Source: Sulfitobacter litoralis (lineage in GTDB: Bacteria > Pseudomonadota > Alphaproteobacteria > Rhodobacterales > Rhodobacteraceae). Taken from it: a stretch of 64,000 nucleotides of DNA. Location: assembly GCF_900103185.1 (NCBI RefSeq), contig NZ_FNJD01000005.1:124001-188000 (forward strand). The letters run 5' to 3'. This document shows, piece after piece, positions 47,572 through 55,300 of the stretch (the stretch's first letter is position 1; each line of letters opens with the position of its first letter). Under the pieces are notes generated by a model. That model searched no databases. It had not been told where the DNA came from and saw only the letters and a program-made list of their open reading frames with translations. The position numbers were made by a program, and so were the translations under genes.

Positions 47572-47574
47572 CGC

Positions 47575-48069
47575 TCAACGGAGCAATGAACGGTTCAGCT
47601 CGTCGTAAAGGGTGATCCGTTCTTCCTCGCTCAGGAATGCGCCTATTTCGACCTCACGTCCCATCCCGCGCAGGGTCACATAATGGGGTACGGGGCCGTC
47701 TTTTTCATATTTAGTGACGACGGCCCAATGGCGATTACATTGCCACTCCTTGACGTCCCCTCCGGCTGTGTGATGCGATAAATGGGCGGTGTGGTGGTCG
47801 AGTGTAAACACTTCTTCAATCTTTCTGGCCTTATGGTTGCGCTGTAGCGCCCAGTAAATGCCTGCCACGGCGGCCAGAATGAAAGGAAGCAATCCCCATA
47901 ACAACACCGTCCCCAGGAGGGACAGTACAGGGATCAGAATCAGGATAAAGGTTGTCAGGATAAAACTGGCAAAGCCCTTTGCCGACAGGGATTGATGCGG
48001 CCGCAGGGTTAGAATCTGCGTCGGGGCGTTGGGTGGTGATCTCCATTCATAGGGCATTAGGACGTCCAT
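47575..48069 (-). CDS. DUF2244 membrane protein
   Basis: A 164-residue membrane protein with two helices (about 35-80, SFILTTFILILIPVLSLLG) and a C-terminal cytoplasmic domain with KEWQCNRHWAVV and GREVEIGAFLSEEER. It matches DUF2244, a family common next to cytochrome oxidase genes. The exact start (48069 or 48057) is uncertain. It is convergent with the YqeY gene and lies downstream of pyc. Confidence 0.8.
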   Translation of the reverse strand: MDVLMPYEWRSPPNAPTQILTLRPHQSLSAKGFASFILTTFILILIPVLSLLGTVLLWGLLPFILAAVAGIYWALQRNHKARKIEEVFTLDHHTAHLSHHTAGGDVKEWQCNRHWAVVTKYEKDGPVPHYVTLRGMGREVEIGAFLSEEERITLYDELNRSLLR

Positions 48070-48117
48070 CCGCGGCGCTGGTTGGGAATATCTGGCTTGG
48101 CATATAGCGGACAATCA

Positions 48118-48151
48118 GGGCCAAGCGACACAGCATAGACACGCTTGGCCC
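48118..48151 (-). terminator. Hairpin after pyc
   Basis: GGGCCAAGCG (48118-48127) and CGCTTGGCCC (48142-48151) form a perfect 10-bp stem with a 14-base loop, ten bases beyond the pyc stop on the minus strand. No T run follows. Confidence 0.55.
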
Positions 48152-48160
48152 CTCAATCGG

Positions 48161-51100
48161 TTATTCTAGTTCGACCAGCAGATCCTTGGCGTCGATCTGG
48201 CCACCTGGGGTGACATGCACCGCTTTGACCACTGCATCACGGTCCGCATGAATCCCGGTTTCCATCTTCATGGCTTCGATGGTGAGCAGCAGGTCACCTG
48301 ATTTGACCTTTTGCCCCACAGTCGCCCCGACAGAGGCCACAACCCCTGGCATTGGTGCGCCGATGTGATTGACGTTGCCGATCTCGGCCTTCGGTCGCTG
48401 GGCCGTCGTCGCTTTGACCAGGCGGTTGGGCACACGCACCACGCGCGGCTGACCGTTCAGCTCGAAAAAGACTTTGACGTCGCCGTCTTCATTGGTCTCG
48501 CTCAGCGCTTGCAGGCGGATCTCAAGCGTCTTGCCCGGGTCGATCTCCGCGGTGATTTCTTCGCCGGGCTCCATCCCGTAGAAGAAGGTGCGCGTCGGCA
48601 GCACACGGACGGGACCATATGTTCGGTGACGCCCCATGTAATCCAGAAAAACCTTCGGATACATGAGGTACCCCGACAGGTCGTCGTCTTCGACCTGAGC
48701 CCCTTCTAGCAGGTCGCGCAGCTCCTTGCGCGTTGCCTCTAGGTCCGTGGGGGGCAGATGGGCACCGGGACGTGCTGTATTAGGTTTTTCGCCCTTTAGA
48801 ATCTTGTCGGCAATCGCGGCTGGGAACCCGCCGGGGGGTTGGCCCAAATTGCCGCGCATCATATCGATCACACTGTCCGGAAAGGACATTTCCGCCTTGG
48901 GGTCTTCGACCTGCATGCGGGTTAACCCTTGGGATACCATCATCAACGCCATATCGCCCACAACTTTGGAAGACGGGGTGACTTTGACAATATCGCCAAA
49001 CATCTGGTTCACTTCGGCATAGGTTTTGGCAACCTCGGGCCACCTGTCGTCCAGCCCCATTGACGCGGCTTGCGCCTTGAGGTTGGTGAACTGACCACCG
49101 GGCATCTCGTGCAAATATACCTCGGAGGAGGGGGCCTGCATGCCTGTCTCAAAGGCTGCATATTCCTTGCGTACATCTTCCCAATAGTTCGAGATTTCGC
49201 GCACCGCGTCCATCGACAAACCTGTGTCGCGATCTGTGTGCTTCAGCGCCTCGACAACCGACCCGAGTGTCGCCTGAGAGGTGTTCCCCGATAGCGCATC
49301 CATCGCGCAATCTACTGCATCGACACCCGCTTCTGACGCCGCCATGATGGTCGCGATGGCCGTGCCTGCGGTGTCATGGGTATGGAAGTGTATCGGCAGT
49401 CCGACCTCGGATTTCAGCGCTTTAATCAACGCTCTGGCGGCATTTGGTTTAAGCACACCGGCCATGTCTTTGAGACCTAAAATATGTGCGCCGGCCGCCT
49501 TCAGTTCTTTGCCCATGGCGACATAGTATTTTAAGTCGTATTTGGCGCGGTCCGGGTCGAAAATATCACCAGTATAACAGACCGTACCCTCACAAATCTT
49601 GTTGTTCTCGATCACCGAGTCCATCGCGACACGCATATTCTCAACCCAGTTCAGGCTATCAAAAACGCGAAATACATCTACGCCTTCGGTCGCGGCAACG
49701 CGGACAAATTCCTGTACCACATTGTCGGGGTAGTTGGTGTAACCAACGCCATTCGATCCCCGCAGCAGCATCTGGGTCATCACGTTGGGCAAGGCCGCGC
49801 GCAGGTCGCGCAGGCGTTGCCACGGACATTCCTGCAAAAACCGGTAGGCCACGTCAAAGGTGGCACCACCCCAACATTCCATAGAAAAAAGTCGTGGAAG
49901 ATTAGCAGCATAGGCCGGGGCAACCTTGATCATATCATGGCTGCGCATCCGCGTGGCGAGCAAAGACTGGTGGCCGTCGCGCATGGTGGTATCGGTGATA
50001 AGCAACTGCCGCTGTTGTTCCATCCAGTCGGCGACAGCCTGAGGGCCCTTCTGCTCGAGCAAATTGCGTGTGCCCATCATGGGTTCGGCGCGGGCAGCAG
50101 GGGGTTGTGGCGCGCGCACTGCTGCAGCGGGGCGCTCGAACCCTTCTGTCTCGGGGTGCCCGTTCACCGTGATGTCGGCGATATAGGTCAACACTTTTGT
50201 CGCCCGGTCGCGTCTCTTTTCAAACGTGAACAGCTCTGGCGTTTGGTCGATAAATTTAGTGTGGTAGCTGTTGTCGAGGAAGGTCGGATGTTTCAGCAGG
50301 TTTTCGACAAATGCAATATTCGTAGACACGCCCCTGATGCGGAATTCGCGTAGGGCGCGGTCCATGCGGGCGATCGCCTGCTCTGGCGTTTGCGCTTTGG
50401 CGGTGACTTTGACCAACAGGCTGTCGTAATACCGCGTGATAACGCCGCCGGAGTAGGCCGTGCCGCCATCAAGGCGGATGCCCATACCGGTCGCCTCGCG
50501 AAAGGCGGTGATGCGACCATAATCAGGGATAAAATTATTTTGCGGGTCTTCCGTGGTGATCCGTGTCTGTAGGGCATGGCCGTTCAGCTGGACATCCGCC
50601 TGGGTCGCCTTCCCTGTCGCCTCGGCGATGGTCTTGCCCTCGGCGATCAGGATCTGGGCTTGTACGATGTCGATGCCGGTGACTTCCTCGGTCACGGTGT
50701 GTTCAACCTGAACCCTCGGATTTACCTCGATAAAATAGAACTTACCGTCGTCCATATCCATGAGGAATTCGACGGTGCCCGCACATTCATAGTTCACATG
50801 AGCGCAGATTTTTCGGCCCAATTCGCAAATCTCGGCACGTTGTTCGTCGCTGAGGTAGGGGGCGGGTGCGCGTTCTACAACCTTTTGGTTGCGGCGCTGA
50901 ACCGAACAATCTCGTTCAAATAGATGGTAGATTTCGCCGTGGCTGTCGCCAAGAATCTGCACTTCGACGTGGCGCGCCTTGAGGATCATCTTTTCCAGAT
51001 ATCCTTCGCCGTTTCCAAAGGCAGCTTCGGCCTCGCGCCGCCCTTCTAAAACTTTTTCTTTAAGCTCGCTTTCGTTGTCGATGGGGCGCATCCCGCGTCC

Positions 51101-51601
51101 CCCCCCCCCCCAAGATGCCTTGAGCATGAGCGGATAGCCAACTTCTGCAGCCTGTTTCCGCACGAGCTCCATGTCGTCGCCCAATACATCCGTCGCGGGC
51201 ACGACCGGCACACCGGCTTCCATGGCGACACGGCGCGCACTGGCCTTGTCACCCAAAGCGCGCATCGTTTCAGCCCGAGGACCGATGAAGGTAATGCCAT
51301 TTTGCGCGCAAGCATCTACAAAATCGGGATTTTCTGACAAGAGCCCATAGCCGGGATGAATCGCATCCGCCCCAGAGGCTTTTGCGACACGAATAATTTC
51401 ATCAATGCTAAGATAAGCGGCAACGGGCCCTAATCCGGCTCCGATCCGGTAGGCTTCGTCCGCTTTAAATCGGTGCAGCCCCAGCTTATCTTCCTCGGCG
51501 AACACCGCGACCGTCTTTTTTCCCATCTCGTTGGCCGCACGCATAATTCGAATGGCGATTTCGCCGCGGTTCGCGATTAGAATTTTCTTAAAGTCGGTCA
51601 T
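48161..51601 (-). CDS. pyc: Pyruvate carboxylase
   Basis: Biotin enzyme making oxaloacetate from pyruvate and bicarbonate, 1146 residues. Biotin carboxylase domain (about 1-460: ILIANRGEIAIRIMRAANE, HPGYGLLSENPDFVDAC, FIEVNPRVQVEHTVTEEVTG); carboxyltransferase (about 540-810: ITDTTMRDGHQSLLATRMR, HTHDTAGTAIATIMAA); and a biotinyl domain with the lysine of EAMKMETG near residue 1112. ATG 51601 has AGGAAGG upstream. The ATP-grasp loop SWGGGGRG is encoded through 13 consecutive G (51099-51111), a slippage-prone tract kept in frame here. Confidence 0.97.
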   Translation of the reverse strand: MTDFKKILIANRGEIAIRIMRAANEMGKKTVAVFAEEDKLGLHRFKADEAYRIGAGLGPVAAYLSIDEIIRVAKASGADAIHPGYGLLSENPDFVDACAQNGITFIGPRAETMRALGDKASARRVAMEAGVPVVPATDVLGDDMELVRKQAAEVGYPLMLKASWGGGGRGMRPIDNESELKEKVLEGRREAEAAFGNGEGYLEKMILKARHVEVQILGDSHGEIYHLFERDCSVQRRNQKVVERAPAPYLSDEQRAEICELGRKICAHVNYECAGTVEFLMDMDDGKFYFIEVNPRVQVEHTVTEEVTGIDIVQAQILIAEGKTIAEATGKATQADVQLNGHALQTRITTEDPQNNFIPDYGRITAFREATGMGIRLDGGTAYSGGVITRYYDSLLVKVTAKAQTPEQAIARMDRALREFRIRGVSTNIAFVENLLKHPTFLDNSYHTKFIDQTPELFTFEKRRDRATKVLTYIADITVNGHPETEGFERPAAAVRAPQPPAARAEPMMGTRNLLEQKGPQAVADWMEQQRQLLITDTTMRDGHQSLLATRMRSHDMIKVAPAYAANLPRLFSMECWGGATFDVAYRFLQECPWQRLRDLRAALPNVMTQMLLRGSNGVGYTNYPDNVVQEFVRVAATEGVDVFRVFDSLNWVENMRVAMDSVIENNKICEGTVCYTGDIFDPDRAKYDLKYYVAMGKELKAAGAHILGLKDMAGVLKPNAARALIKALKSEVGLPIHFHTHDTAGTAIATIMAASEAGVDAVDCAMDALSGNTSQATLGSVVEALKHTDRDTGLSMDAVREISNYWEDVRKEYAAFETGMQAPSSEVYLHEMPGGQFTNLKAQAASMGLDDRWPEVAKTYAEVNQMFGDIVKVTPSSKVVGDMALMMVSQGLTRMQVEDPKAEMSFPDSVIDMMRGNLGQPPGGFPAAIADKILKGEKPNTARPGAHLPPTDLEATRKELRDLLEGAQVEDDDLSGYLMYPKVFLDYMGRHRTYGPVRVLPTRTFFYGMEPGEEITAEIDPGKTLEIRLQALSETNEDGDVKVFFELNGQPRVVRVPNRLVKATTAQRPKAEIGNVNHIGAPMPGVVASVGATVGQKVKSGDLLLTIEAMKMETGIHADRDAVVKAVHVTPGGQIDAKDLLVELE
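51099..51111 (-). repeat. 13-base homopolymer (G on coding strand) in pyc
   Basis: Thirteen C in a row on the plus strand encode part of W-G-G-G-G in the pyc ATP-grasp glycine loop. Any one-base change in length would frameshift the protein about 165 residues in. Confidence 0.9.
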
Positions 51602-51932
51602 ATATAGGCCTTCCTGCTGGCAAGAAATCTTCGTTTTCAAGCATGTAGCGTGATCTGTAACGCTGCGCTGCGGCATTGTTGCGTCTGAATGACGTTCCGT
51701 GCAAGCAGAAGTTTTTTTGATTTGCTTGGATTTTTTACCCTTTGGAAAGATGTTGGCTGGTACGAAGGGGGAGGTCCAAACGCGGCAACCGATAGAAGGA
51801 GGAGCGGACAGGTAAGATACAGATCACATCTTCGCCCTAGAACGCATTCAGCGAAGAATTTGTTAGAATTGCACCAAGAACATTTTGCGAACGCGTCTTT
51901 TATTTAGCGGTCTTGCACGATAGATTGGCGGC
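51602..51932. other. Intergenic region pyc / uvrD
   Basis: A 331-base gap between divergent genes must contain both promoters. The one notable structure is a hairpin CAAGCA/TGCTTG (51702-51707, 51723-51728) with a T-rich loop and GATTTTTTA after it, which could stop transcription on the plus strand. The short plus-strand frame at 51689-51907 has no SD, signature or convincing codon use. Nothing else was recognised. Confidence 0.4.
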
Positions 51933-54353
51933 ATGAATGATTTCGACGAAATGGCCGCCTTTGAGGGCGCTTCCTTATCATCGCGCGCTATGGCTGCGCG
52001 TCCGCAACCCTATCTAGACGGGTTAAACCCTGCGCAGCGCGCCGCGGTAGAGCAGATGGACGGCCCCGTCTTGATGCTGGCCGGTGCGGGGACGGGCAAG
52101 ACCAAGGCGTTAACAGCGCGGATCGTGCATCTGATGAATACCGGACGTGCCAGGCCGAATGAAATTCTTGCCGTGACCTTTACCAACAAGGCCGCGCGAG
52201 AGATGAAAAACCGCGTCGGACATATGCTGGGGCAAAGTATCGAAGGGATGCCTTGGCTCGGCACTTTTCACGCGATCTGCGTTAAGCTGTTGCGTCGTCA
52301 TGCTGAATTGGTGGGGCTTAAATCGAATTTTACCATTCTGGATACGGATGACCAGCTGCGCTTGCTCAAGCAGTTGATCAAGGCGGAAGGCATTGATGAC
52401 AAGCGTTGGCCCGCGCGGCTACTTGCGGGGGTGATTGATGGTTGGAAAAACCGGGCTCTGACACCTGACAAGATTTCTGCGGCCGATGCGGGGGCTTACA
52501 ACCACCGCGGCTCAGAGCTGTATGCGCAGTATCAGGCACGATTGAAGGACCTGAATGCCTGTGATTTTGGTGATTTGCTATTGCATATGGTCACCATTTT
52601 TCAGCAGCACGAAGATGTGTTGGGGCAATACCAGCGCTGGTTCAAATTCATATTGGTGGACGAATATCAGGATACCAACGTCGCCCAGTATATGTGGCTT
52701 CGCCTGCTTGCATCCGACCACAAGAATATCTGCTGCGTTGGGGATGACGACCAGTCGATCTATGGCTGGCGTGGGGCCGAAGTGGGTAACATCCTACGGT
52801 TCGAAAAGGATTTTCCCGGGGCGCATGTCGTCCGGCTTGAGCAGAATTATCGTTCAACACCGCATATTCTCGCCGCTGCATCAGGCGTGATTGCTGGAAA
52901 CGAGGGGCGTTTGGGCAAGACGTTGTGGACGGAATCCCGTGAGGGGGAAAAAGTTCGTTTGATCGGACATTGGGATGGTGAGGAAGAGGCGCGCTGGATC
53001 GGTGATGAAATCGAAGCATTGCAACGTGGAACCAGAGCGCTGGACCCTTATACGCTGGATGATATGGCAATTCTCGTGCGGGCCTCACACCAGATGCGGG
53101 CTTTTGAAGACCGTTTTTTGACCATTGGGCTACCATACCGCGTGATTGGCGGCCCGCGGTTCTATGAGCGGTTAGAGATTCGCGACGCAATGGCTTATTT
53201 CCGAGTGGTGACATCACCGGATGACGATCTCGCGTTCGAGAGAATCGTTAATACCCCGAAACGTGGTTTGGGCGACAAGGCGCAGCAGAATATTCAGAAA
53301 ACAGCGCGGGAGAATGGTGTTAACCTCGTTGAAGGAGCACGCATTCTGTTGGCGAATGGGGGCATCGGTGGGCGCGGCGCGGCGCAGCTGCGCTTGCTTA
53401 TTGATGGTATTGAACGGTGGTCTGAACTGGCAAGGGGCCCTCGGCTGCAAGTTGTGGTCGAAGATGATAGCGTGATCGACGAGGGCGCGCCGCAGTTTCA
53501 CAATGAATATGGCCCGCCCGAAGTAAGCCATATCGAACTGGCGCAGATCATATTGGATGAAAGCGGCTATACCGGTTTTTGGCAGAACGACAAAACGCCA
53601 GAGGCACCCGGGCGGCTTGAGAACCTGAAAGAGCTGGTTAAGGCGCTGGAGCAGTTCGAGAATCTACAGGGTTTTCTGGAACACGTCAGCCTGATCATGG
53701 ACAATGAAAGTGACGATGGTGGCGCAAAGGTGTCGATCATGACGTTGCACGCGGCCAAAGGGCTGGAATTTCCGGCTGTTTTTCTGCCCGGTTGGGAAGA
53801 TGGGCTTTTCCCGTCGCAGCGGTCTATGGATGAATCCGGTCTTAAAGGCTTGGAGGAAGAGCGCCGGCTTGCTTATGTTGGGATCACGCGGGCGGAGCAG
53901 CTGTGCACGATTTCATTCGCGGCCAATCGGCGCGTGTTCGGACAGTGGCAAAGCGCCATGCCGTCGCGGTTTATTGATGAACTTCCCGAAGTGCACGTTG
54001 ATGTGCTGACACCGCCTGGTTTGTATGGCGGCGGGTATGGTGCCGCGATGCCCAAATCGAATCTGCACGAAAAGGCGGCCGAGGCGAATGTTTATAACTC
54101 GCCGGGATGGCGCAGGTTGCAGACGCGCAGCCAGGGGCGTGGGACCAGCCAACCCGCCGAGGTCCGCAATATGACAATCGATATGTCTGCCGTTAGCAGC
54201 TTTGCCATGGAGGAACGGGTTTTCCACCAAAAGTTTGGCTATGGTAAAGTTATTGGAATCGAAGGGGATAAGCTTGAGATCGCCTTTGACAAGGCGGGCG
54301 TCAAAAAGGTCGTTTCGCGCTACCTGAGCACGTCAGACGACGTTCCGTTTTGA
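51933..54353 (+). CDS. uvrD: UvrD/PcrA-type DNA helicase II
   Basis: Superfamily 1A 3'-5' helicase, 806 residues, in nucleotide-excision and mismatch repair. Motifs in order: LMLAGAGTGKTKALTARI (Walker A), VTFTNKAAREM (Ia), VDEYQDTN (II), GDDDQSIYGWRGA (III), LEQNYRST (IV), VSIMTLHAAKGLEFPAV (V) and EERRLAYVGITRA (VI). A C-terminal tudor-like domain (FHQKFGYGKVIGIEGDKLEI) matches PcrA/UvrD. It is alone on its strand. Its transcript would run straight into the hairpins of the opposite-strand small RNA locus. Confidence 0.96.
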   Translation: MNDFDEMAAFEGASLSSRAMAARPQPYLDGLNPAQRAAVEQMDGPVLMLAGAGTGKTKALTARIVHLMNTGRARPNEILAVTFTNKAAREMKNRVGHMLGQSIEGMPWLGTFHAICVKLLRRHAELVGLKSNFTILDTDDQLRLLKQLIKAEGIDDKRWPARLLAGVIDGWKNRALTPDKISAADAGAYNHRGSELYAQYQARLKDLNACDFGDLLLHMVTIFQQHEDVLGQYQRWFKFILVDEYQDTNVAQYMWLRLLASDHKNICCVGDDDQSIYGWRGAEVGNILRFEKDFPGAHVVRLEQNYRSTPHILAAASGVIAGNEGRLGKTLWTESREGEKVRLIGHWDGEEEARWIGDEIEALQRGTRALDPYTLDDMAILVRASHQMRAFEDRFLTIGLPYRVIGGPRFYERLEIRDAMAYFRVVTSPDDDLAFERIVNTPKRGLGDKAQQNIQKTARENGVNLVEGARILLANGGIGGRGAAQLRLLIDGIERWSELARGPRLQVVVEDDSVIDEGAPQFHNEYGPPEVSHIELAQIILDESGYTGFWQNDKTPEAPGRLENLKELVKALEQFENLQGFLEHVSLIMDNESDDGGAKVSIMTLHAAKGLEFPAVFLPGWEDGLFPSQRSMDESGLKGLEEERRLAYVGITRAEQLCTISFAANRRVFGQWQSAMPSRFIDELPEVHVDVLTPPGLYGGGYGAAMPKSNLHEKAAEANVYNSPGWRRLQTRSQGRGTSQPAEVRNMTIDMSAVSSFAMEERVFHQKFGYGKVIGIEGDKLEIAFDKAGVKKVVSRYLSTSDDVPF

Positions 54354-54398
54354 ACGGAGCGTTGACGCCTTAATGAAATATCAAAGTTTGAATGCAAG

Positions 54399-54432
54399 AA
54401 CGGCGGTGCTTTGGGAGGAAAGCACCGCCGTC
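54399..54432 (-). ncRNA. CcsR-like hairpin 4 and terminator
   Basis: A perfect 13-bp stem (54400-54412 with 54419-54431) closes a six-base loop that reads CCTCCC on the minus strand. TCTTGCATT follows, so it ends the minus-strand transcript; on the plus strand it could equally end uvrD. It is the last of four hairpins after the DUF1127 gene. Confidence 0.75.
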
Positions 54433-54439
54433 TTTATCT

Positions 54440-54480
54440 ACGTCCCCAATCCAATCGGGAGGAAAGGGGGAAGGGGACGT
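54440..54480 (-). ncRNA. CcsR-like hairpin 3
   Basis: ACGTCCCC/GGGGACGT (8 bp) encloses a 25-base loop that contains CTTTCCTCCCG on the minus strand. The loop is larger than in its neighbours and carries only the short CCTCCC form. Confidence 0.6.
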
Positions 54481-54494
54481 TAGTGAAAGCCGCC

Positions 54495-54518
54495 GGTCTC
54501 AGGGAGGAGGAGGAGACC
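54495..54518 (-). ncRNA. CcsR-like hairpin 2
   Basis: GGTCTC/GAGACC (6 bp) closes a 12-base loop, on the minus strand CTCCTCCTCCCT, which contains the full CCTCCTCCC motif of CcsR RNAs. The same loop sequence recurs in hairpin 5 with a wholly different stem. Confidence 0.75.
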
Positions 54519-54530
54519 CGAAGCTTTCTA

Positions 54531-54562
54531 CAGGCACACAACAGGGAGGGTGCGTGTGCCCG
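54531..54562 (-). ncRNA. CcsR-like hairpin 1
   Basis: GGCACAC/GTGTGCC (7 bp; 54533-54539, 54554-54560) with a 14-base loop containing CCCTCCCTG on the minus strand. It begins 13 bases after the stop of the DUF1127 gene, as expected for RNAs processed from its 3' UTR. Confidence 0.7.
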
Positions 54563-54574
54563 ATCCGGTATCAG

Positions 54575-54787
54575 TTAAGCAGCGTTGCGCGCTGTTTCCA
54601 GTGCGATGCCGCGAATTTGCGAGCGGCCCATGCCCAAGTCGTTCAGCTCGCGGTTTGACAGAGAGCTGAGTTCGTTGAAGGTCGAGCGGTATACCCGGCG
54701 TTGTTTGCGGCGAGTCTCAAATGTGGACATCAGCGCGGCAAAACGGTCTGCCAGGGTCGGTGCGGTTGTGGTGTTCAAGTAGGCCAT
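54575..54787 (-). CDS. ccaF1: DUF1127 small protein, CcaF1-like
   Basis: A 70-residue basic protein: MAYLNTTTAPTLADRFAAL, then the DUF1127 motif STFNELSSLSNRELNDLG with GMGRSQIRGIA. The ATG at 54787 has GAGG upstream. In Rhodobacter sphaeroides the equivalent gene (ccaF1) is co-transcribed with four downstream CcsR RNAs; four CCTCCC-loop hairpins follow here. CcaF1 is reported to act in RNA maturation and turnover. The symbol rests on this synteny and not on a sequence comparison I could run. An element with core CTGCATAGCAGCATTG lies about 95 bases upstream. Confidence 0.85.
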   Translation of the reverse strand: MAYLNTTTAPTLADRFAALMSTFETRRKQRRVYRSTFNELSSLSNRELNDLGMGRSQIRGIALETARNAA

Positions 54788-54853
54788 CGGAGTACCTCGT
54801 CTTGTTTCGTCTGAGTTCGTTATCATTCGTCTTGTGTTGGTTATGTAGGAAAA

Positions 54854-54897
54854 TGCTGCAGCTGCACAACAGCCAGATCGGCAATGCTGCTATGCAG
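54854..54897 (-). promoter_or_regulatory. DUF1127 upstream element, copy 2
   Basis: On the minus strand: CTGCATAGCAGCATTG (54897-54882), a 12-base spacer, then TTGTGCAGCTGCAGCA (54869-54854). TACATAA downstream of it could be a -10 box. The two half sites with this spacing fit a LysR-type activator site (distal recognition and promoter-proximal activation site); the regulator is not identified. Confidence 0.6.
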
Positions 54898-54985
54898 AAA
54901 GTGCATAGGGGAAGGTGACGTAACATCCTGAACGGGAACAAAAATAACCACAGCGCAAACGCTTGGATCCGGAATTGCGATGATG

Positions 54986-55031
54986 TGAAAAAAATGGCGA
55001 CGATACCAGGGAGGAGGAGGGTATCGCCGCC
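54986..55031 (-). ncRNA. CcsR-like hairpin 5 with intrinsic terminator
   Basis: On the minus strand GGCGGCGATACC and GGTATCGTCGCC pair over 12 positions (one G-T), closing the loop CTCCTCCTCCCT. They are followed by A and seven T (54994-54988). This is a textbook terminator whose loop exposes the CCTCCTCCC motif. It ends a transcript that contains no ORF. Confidence 0.8.
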
Positions 55032-55042
55032 GAAAACAAACA

Positions 55043-55059
55043 CATCCGGGAGGAGGATG
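55043..55059 (-). ncRNA. CcsR-like hairpin 6
   Basis: CATCC/GGATG with loop TCCTCCC on the minus strand; loop plus closing pair read CCTCCTCCC. It lies 11 bases upstream of hairpin 5 in the same predicted small RNA. Confidence 0.65.
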
Positions 55060-55120
55060 GATGGTTTGGTCTTAAACTTGGAGCGCAGTATCTGCGTTCC
55101 TGAAGTCTTTTTGACCTATT

Positions 55121-55165
55121 TGCTGCGCCTGCACAATTATCTAATCGTGCAATGCTGCTATGCAG
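55121..55165 (-). promoter_or_regulatory. DUF1127 upstream element, copy 3
   Basis: Minus strand CTGCATAGCAGCATTG (55165-55150), a 13-base spacer, then TTGTGCAGGCGCAGCA (55136-55121). It is nearly identical in arrangement to copy 2 and lies about 60 bases upstream of hairpin 6, so it probably drives the two-hairpin RNA. Confidence 0.6.
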
Positions 55166-55300
55166 CGAAAACATGGGGTGAATGCGTAATTATTGGGCGG
55201 AAAATGTTCGTTTTGCTTGGGTCCTGTGCGGGATTTGAACGCAGGGTTGCGATTTGGCCAGAAACTGCCATGTCAAAGGCAGTCTCTAAAGGAAAACGCC

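Larger units (their letters stand above)
54788..55300. other. Intergenic region DUF1127 / mrp
   Basis: A 513-base gap holding the two upstream elements (54854-54897, 55121-55165), a predicted ORF-less small RNA with two hairpins (54987-55059), and the mrp leader. Around 55240-55260 a minus-strand GTTCAAATC resembles a tRNA T-loop, but no full tRNA forms. The rest is unassigned. Confidence 0.6.

Noticed and set aside
51689-51907. 72-codon plus-strand ORF between pyc and uvrD
   Set aside because: No SD, no signature, atypical composition and it overlaps the probable divergent promoter region.
54399-55059. CRISPR array, because of regularly recurring GGGAGG words
   Set aside because: The repeated words sit in loops of hairpins with unrelated stems and irregular spacing; there is no constant repeat of 25-40 bases and no cas gene.
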